Below the pieces are notes generated by a model, which saw only the letters and a program-made list of their open reading frames with translations, was not told the DNA's origin and ran no database searches. From positions 1 through 6,032 of the forward strand of contig CAZNIN010000030.1 in NCBI GenBank assembly GCA_964573155.1: a stretch of DNA of 6,032 nt, in the 5' to 3' direction. Below are positions 4,243 to 6,032 of the stretch, one piece after another. Within the stretch, counting starts at the first letter, position 1, and every line of letters begins with the position of its first letter. Source of the stretch: JAGQNK01 sp964573155 (GTDB taxonomy: Bacteria > Patescibacteriota > Saccharimonadia > Saccharimonadales > JAGQNK01). A program made the position numbers and the translations under genes.

Positions 4243-5685
4243 TTAATAACTCAAACGCTCGACAGGCGCATAGTCGTCTGATAACACCAATCCAGTTTTT
4301 GGAGGATCGACAGGTGTTGGAAACCCTTCGGTTAGCTGTGAGAGTTTGGGCTTGTCATCGGTGGCGACAATTAGGAAATTCTGCCGTTTGTTCAGGCTCT
4401 CTTTGTCGCTCTGATAGGCTGATACCTCAGTAAAGACACTCGTGTATGTCTTCAGTAATGATGGTAAAAATTCTCCATAAAAATCAGCAGGTGCGTTTAT
4501 TAAAATTAAACCGCCTCTGCTAAGGTTGTATTTGAGCCGCAAAACCGCCTCTCTGCTCGTGAGATGGAACGGCGGCGTCAACGAATTGAATGCGTCCATG
4601 ATAATAAGGTCGTATGCATCATGGGATTTGTTGATATAAGTACGACCATCTTCGTAGTGAACGTGAATGTTCTGCATATCTTTATAGTTAAAATATTGTC
4701 TGGAGATATCATCGAGTGCCGGGTCTATCTCTACTACATCAAAAGTAGATTGGGGTAATCGTTTGGCGAGTATGGTCGGCATCGTGTGTGCTCCTCCGCC
4801 GACGATGAGTATTCGCTTAGCATCTTCTGTATTAGTAACGACCCTTGTCATTAGCTGGGTATAGGAAAATACAGGTTCGTCAGGATCGTCCAGGTACATA
4901 CCTGATTGGATGCTCTGCTTGTCGGTTAGTAGCAGATGCGCAGGACGATCATTGTACGACGCACGCGCTACTCGGTAGCGACTATAGGCGCTATCCGAAT
5001 CATGAATAATACCGATGGGTAGCGTAGAGAAGTTCAAAAAAATGATTGCAATAAACGCTACTGTCGCGCGTAGCCACCGTAGCCGTTTAGGGTTTGCCAG
5101 GAACGATGTACATATCAGTAGCACGACAAGCCACAAAGTTACGTTGCGGGCGCCGAGATACGCCAATAGCCAGTAGCCGCTCAGGAATGTTCCGCCAATG
5201 CTTCCAATAGCACCGGCTGCCTCGAGGCGGCCAATGGATGTACCGGTGGTTTTGAGTGAAGTCACGCGTAGTTTTGCGAGATGCGGCGAAACCATGCCGA
5301 TCAATGCGCTCGGTGGTCCGAATAATATTATCGCTGCAATTGCCGAACTGAAACGCAAATCAAACTGCTGGTTAATGATTAGTTCCAGGGCAGGTTCCTG
5401 CAAGAAAGTCATGGCCAAGACTAGGGCGGCCGCTCCTGCGATAATCAGTCCTAGGTCTTGCTCTGTGTCGTACTTGTCTGCCAATCGCCCCCCATACCAA
5501 AAACCAAGCGACAACGAGCCCAGTATAATGCCGATCATCGATGTCCAGACATAGGTGGAAGTACCGAAGTACGGTGCGATAAGCCGGGCGCCAACAATCT
5601 CCAAAATCATGACGCTTGCGCCGGTGAGCAGCGCAATAAGTTCATAGCGGTAGTCTCGAATTGTGGTCAGAGCTTTCTTATACAT
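4243..5685 (-). CDS. Fused membrane domain plus spermidine-synthase-like domain protein
   Basis: 480 residues from ATG 5685-5683, chosen because AGGTGA lies just upstream. ATG 5697-5695 would add MQVT, with a worse-spaced site. Residues ~14-224 are hydrophobic, about seven transmembrane helices (ELIALLTGASVMILEIVGARLIA first). From ~230 on the protein is soluble with a Rossmann methyltransferase/spermidine-synthase fold: VGGGAHTMP (GGG at 296-298), VEIDP (E319, D321), EDGR (345-348), DLIIMDAFN (359-367), and a C-terminal DDYAPVE (470-476). This layout is known from MFS/SpeE fusion proteins of unclear function. Canonical aminopropyltransferases have GGGDGG and D-x-x-D. Here the first Asp is A299 and the last is N367, so ordinary spermidine synthesis is doubtful (inference). 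It follows the 62-residue gene and precedes tRNA-Ser on the same strand. Confidence 0.88.
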   Translation of the reverse strand: MYKKALTTIRDYRYELIALLTGASVMILEIVGARLIAPYFGTSTYVWTSMIGIILGSLSLGFWYGGRLADKYDTEQDLGLIIAGAAALVLAMTFLQEPALELIINQQFDLRFSSAIAAIILFGPPSALIGMVSPHLAKLRVTSLKTTGTSIGRLEAAGAIGSIGGTFLSGYWLLAYLGARNVTLWLVVLLICTSFLANPKRLRWLRATVAFIAIIFLNFSTLPIGIIHDSDSAYSRYRVARASYNDRPAHLLLTDKQSIQSGMYLDDPDEPVFSYTQLMTRVVTNTEDAKRILIVGGGAHTMPTILAKRLPQSTFDVVEIDPALDDISRQYFNYKDMQNIHVHYEDGRTYINKSHDAYDLIIMDAFNSLTPPFHLTSREAVLRLKYNLSRGGLILINAPADFYGEFLPSLLKTYTSVFTEVSAYQSDKESLNKRQNFLIVATDDKPKLSQLTEGFPTPVDPPKTGLVLSDDYAPVERLSY

Positions 5686-5776
5686 AGTCACCTGCATTTG
5701 CCTGAGTCGCCGTCATCATCCTTTACAGGTAACTGCCGAGAATAGTGACTGGTCCGCATGAGGCTGCGTGTATTTC

Positions 5777-5965
5777 TTATTTTGAGCTTATGAAGCTGAT
5801 TAAAGCCGAGGTTGCCACCGCGATAAGGCTGATGCCGCCAATCTTAGCTAAGCTATCCGTAAACATATCCATCGATATGGCATCTAGTACGAGCAGGGAT
5901 CCGAATATTGCTGCAATAATGATAAAAAATATTGCTACTGCTTTGGCGGTGGCTTGAAATTTCAT
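5777..5965 (-). CDS. Small two-helix membrane protein of unknown function
   Basis: 62 residues; no family recognised. Helix 1 spans ~9-29 (AVAIFFIIIAAIFGSLLVL), a short loop SMDMFTDSLAK follows, and helix 2 spans ~43-59. The N-terminus MKFQATAK is short and basic. AAGGA, with 8 nt between AGGA and the ATG, is a good ribosome binding site and is the main argument that the gene is real. It lies 56 nt downstream of an apparent tRNA end and 91 nt upstream of the fused synthase-like gene, all on the - strand. Co-transcription with that gene is possible. It lacks the GG-turn and AKNT loop of the pilin array, so it is not one of those. Confidence 0.68.
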   Translation of the reverse strand: MKFQATAKAVAIFFIIIAAIFGSLLVLDAISMDMFTDSLAKIGGISLIAVATSALISFISSK

Positions 5966-6020
5966 TGGTGATTTCCTTGTTATATTTCCTGCCTATAATC
6001 ATACAGGATATTTTTTCGTT

Positions 6021-6032
6021 TGGCGGAGAGAG
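6021..6032 (-). tRNA. 3' end of a second tRNA, cut by the window edge (probably Ser)
   Basis: Read on the - strand, the last 12 bases end in TCTCTCC-G-CCA, that is an acceptor 3' strand, discriminator G and an encoded CCA, as in the complete tRNA-Ser at 4091. The identity would be tRNA-Ser or another type with a GGAGAGA acceptor. Only 12 bases are visible, so this is a recognition by pattern. Confidence 0.5.

Noticed and set aside
4564..5745. Plus-strand open frames of 64-118 residues opposite the fused synthase-like gene
   Set aside because: They are antisense shadows of a gene with clear domains, with no family features or ribosome binding sites of their own.
5987..6016. Short hairpin followed by a T-run on the + strand, and a TATAAT at 5994-5999
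   Set aside because: The stem is only five bp with a 12-nt loop and there is no + strand gene to end. The TATAAT has no -35 at a useful distance.
1..6032. CRISPR array, insertion sequence or prophage genes
   Set aside because: No spaced repeat series, transposase, integrase or terminal inverted repeats were seen on either strand.

Overview
The window looks like part of a small-genome bacterium of the Candidate Phyla Radiation, most likely a Saccharibacteria (TM7)-type organism. This rests on gene content: a tandem set of tiny two-helix T4SS-type pilin proteins, a membrane/spermidine-synthase-like fusion and very compact packing. It is an inference and was not tested by any search. TGA ends one gene (944-946) and no gene needs TGA read as glycine, which argues against the recoded Gracilibacteria/Absconditabacteria. 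One tRNA-Ser is complete, with an encoded CCA.

Left part, + strand (1-2025): five consecutive genes for VirB2/TrbC-like pilin-type membrane proteins. The first is cut by the window edge. All share a core of helix, then a GG(F/I/L)(K/Q)(Y/F)-type turn, a polar loop with A-K-N-T or similar, and a second helix. Genes 1-4 are packed with gaps of 1 and 9 nt and a 4-nt ATGA overlap. Gene 5 follows a 73-nt spacer with its own candidate promoter and ends at a strong hairpin terminator. Gene 4 contains a 100-N assembly gap whose two edges carry the same 29 bases. Collapsing them restores a normal 131-residue protein.

Middle (2069-3916): a small heat-shock protein (Hsp20) on the - strand has a good promoter, an inverted repeat inside that promoter and a hairpin around its ribosome binding site. 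Divergent from it on the + strand is a ComF-type phosphoribosyltransferase with four CxxC pairs. The comF 3' end overlaps, tail to tail, a - strand NUDIX hydrolase by 29 bp.

Right part, - strand (3940-6032): a tRNA-Ser(UGA) with a near-consensus promoter, and a 19-nt copy of its 3' end 150 nt downstream, separated from it by a hairpin-rich spacer with no gene. Upstream of the tRNA on the same strand are a fused membrane/spermidine-synthase-like protein and a 62-residue two-helix protein. The last 12 bases look like the 3' end of another tRNA.

Together the left block probably supplies subunits of a surface pilus or secretion machine. The rest are housekeeping or stress genes with no obvious functional link to it. 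No phage genes, transposase or CRISPR array was seen.
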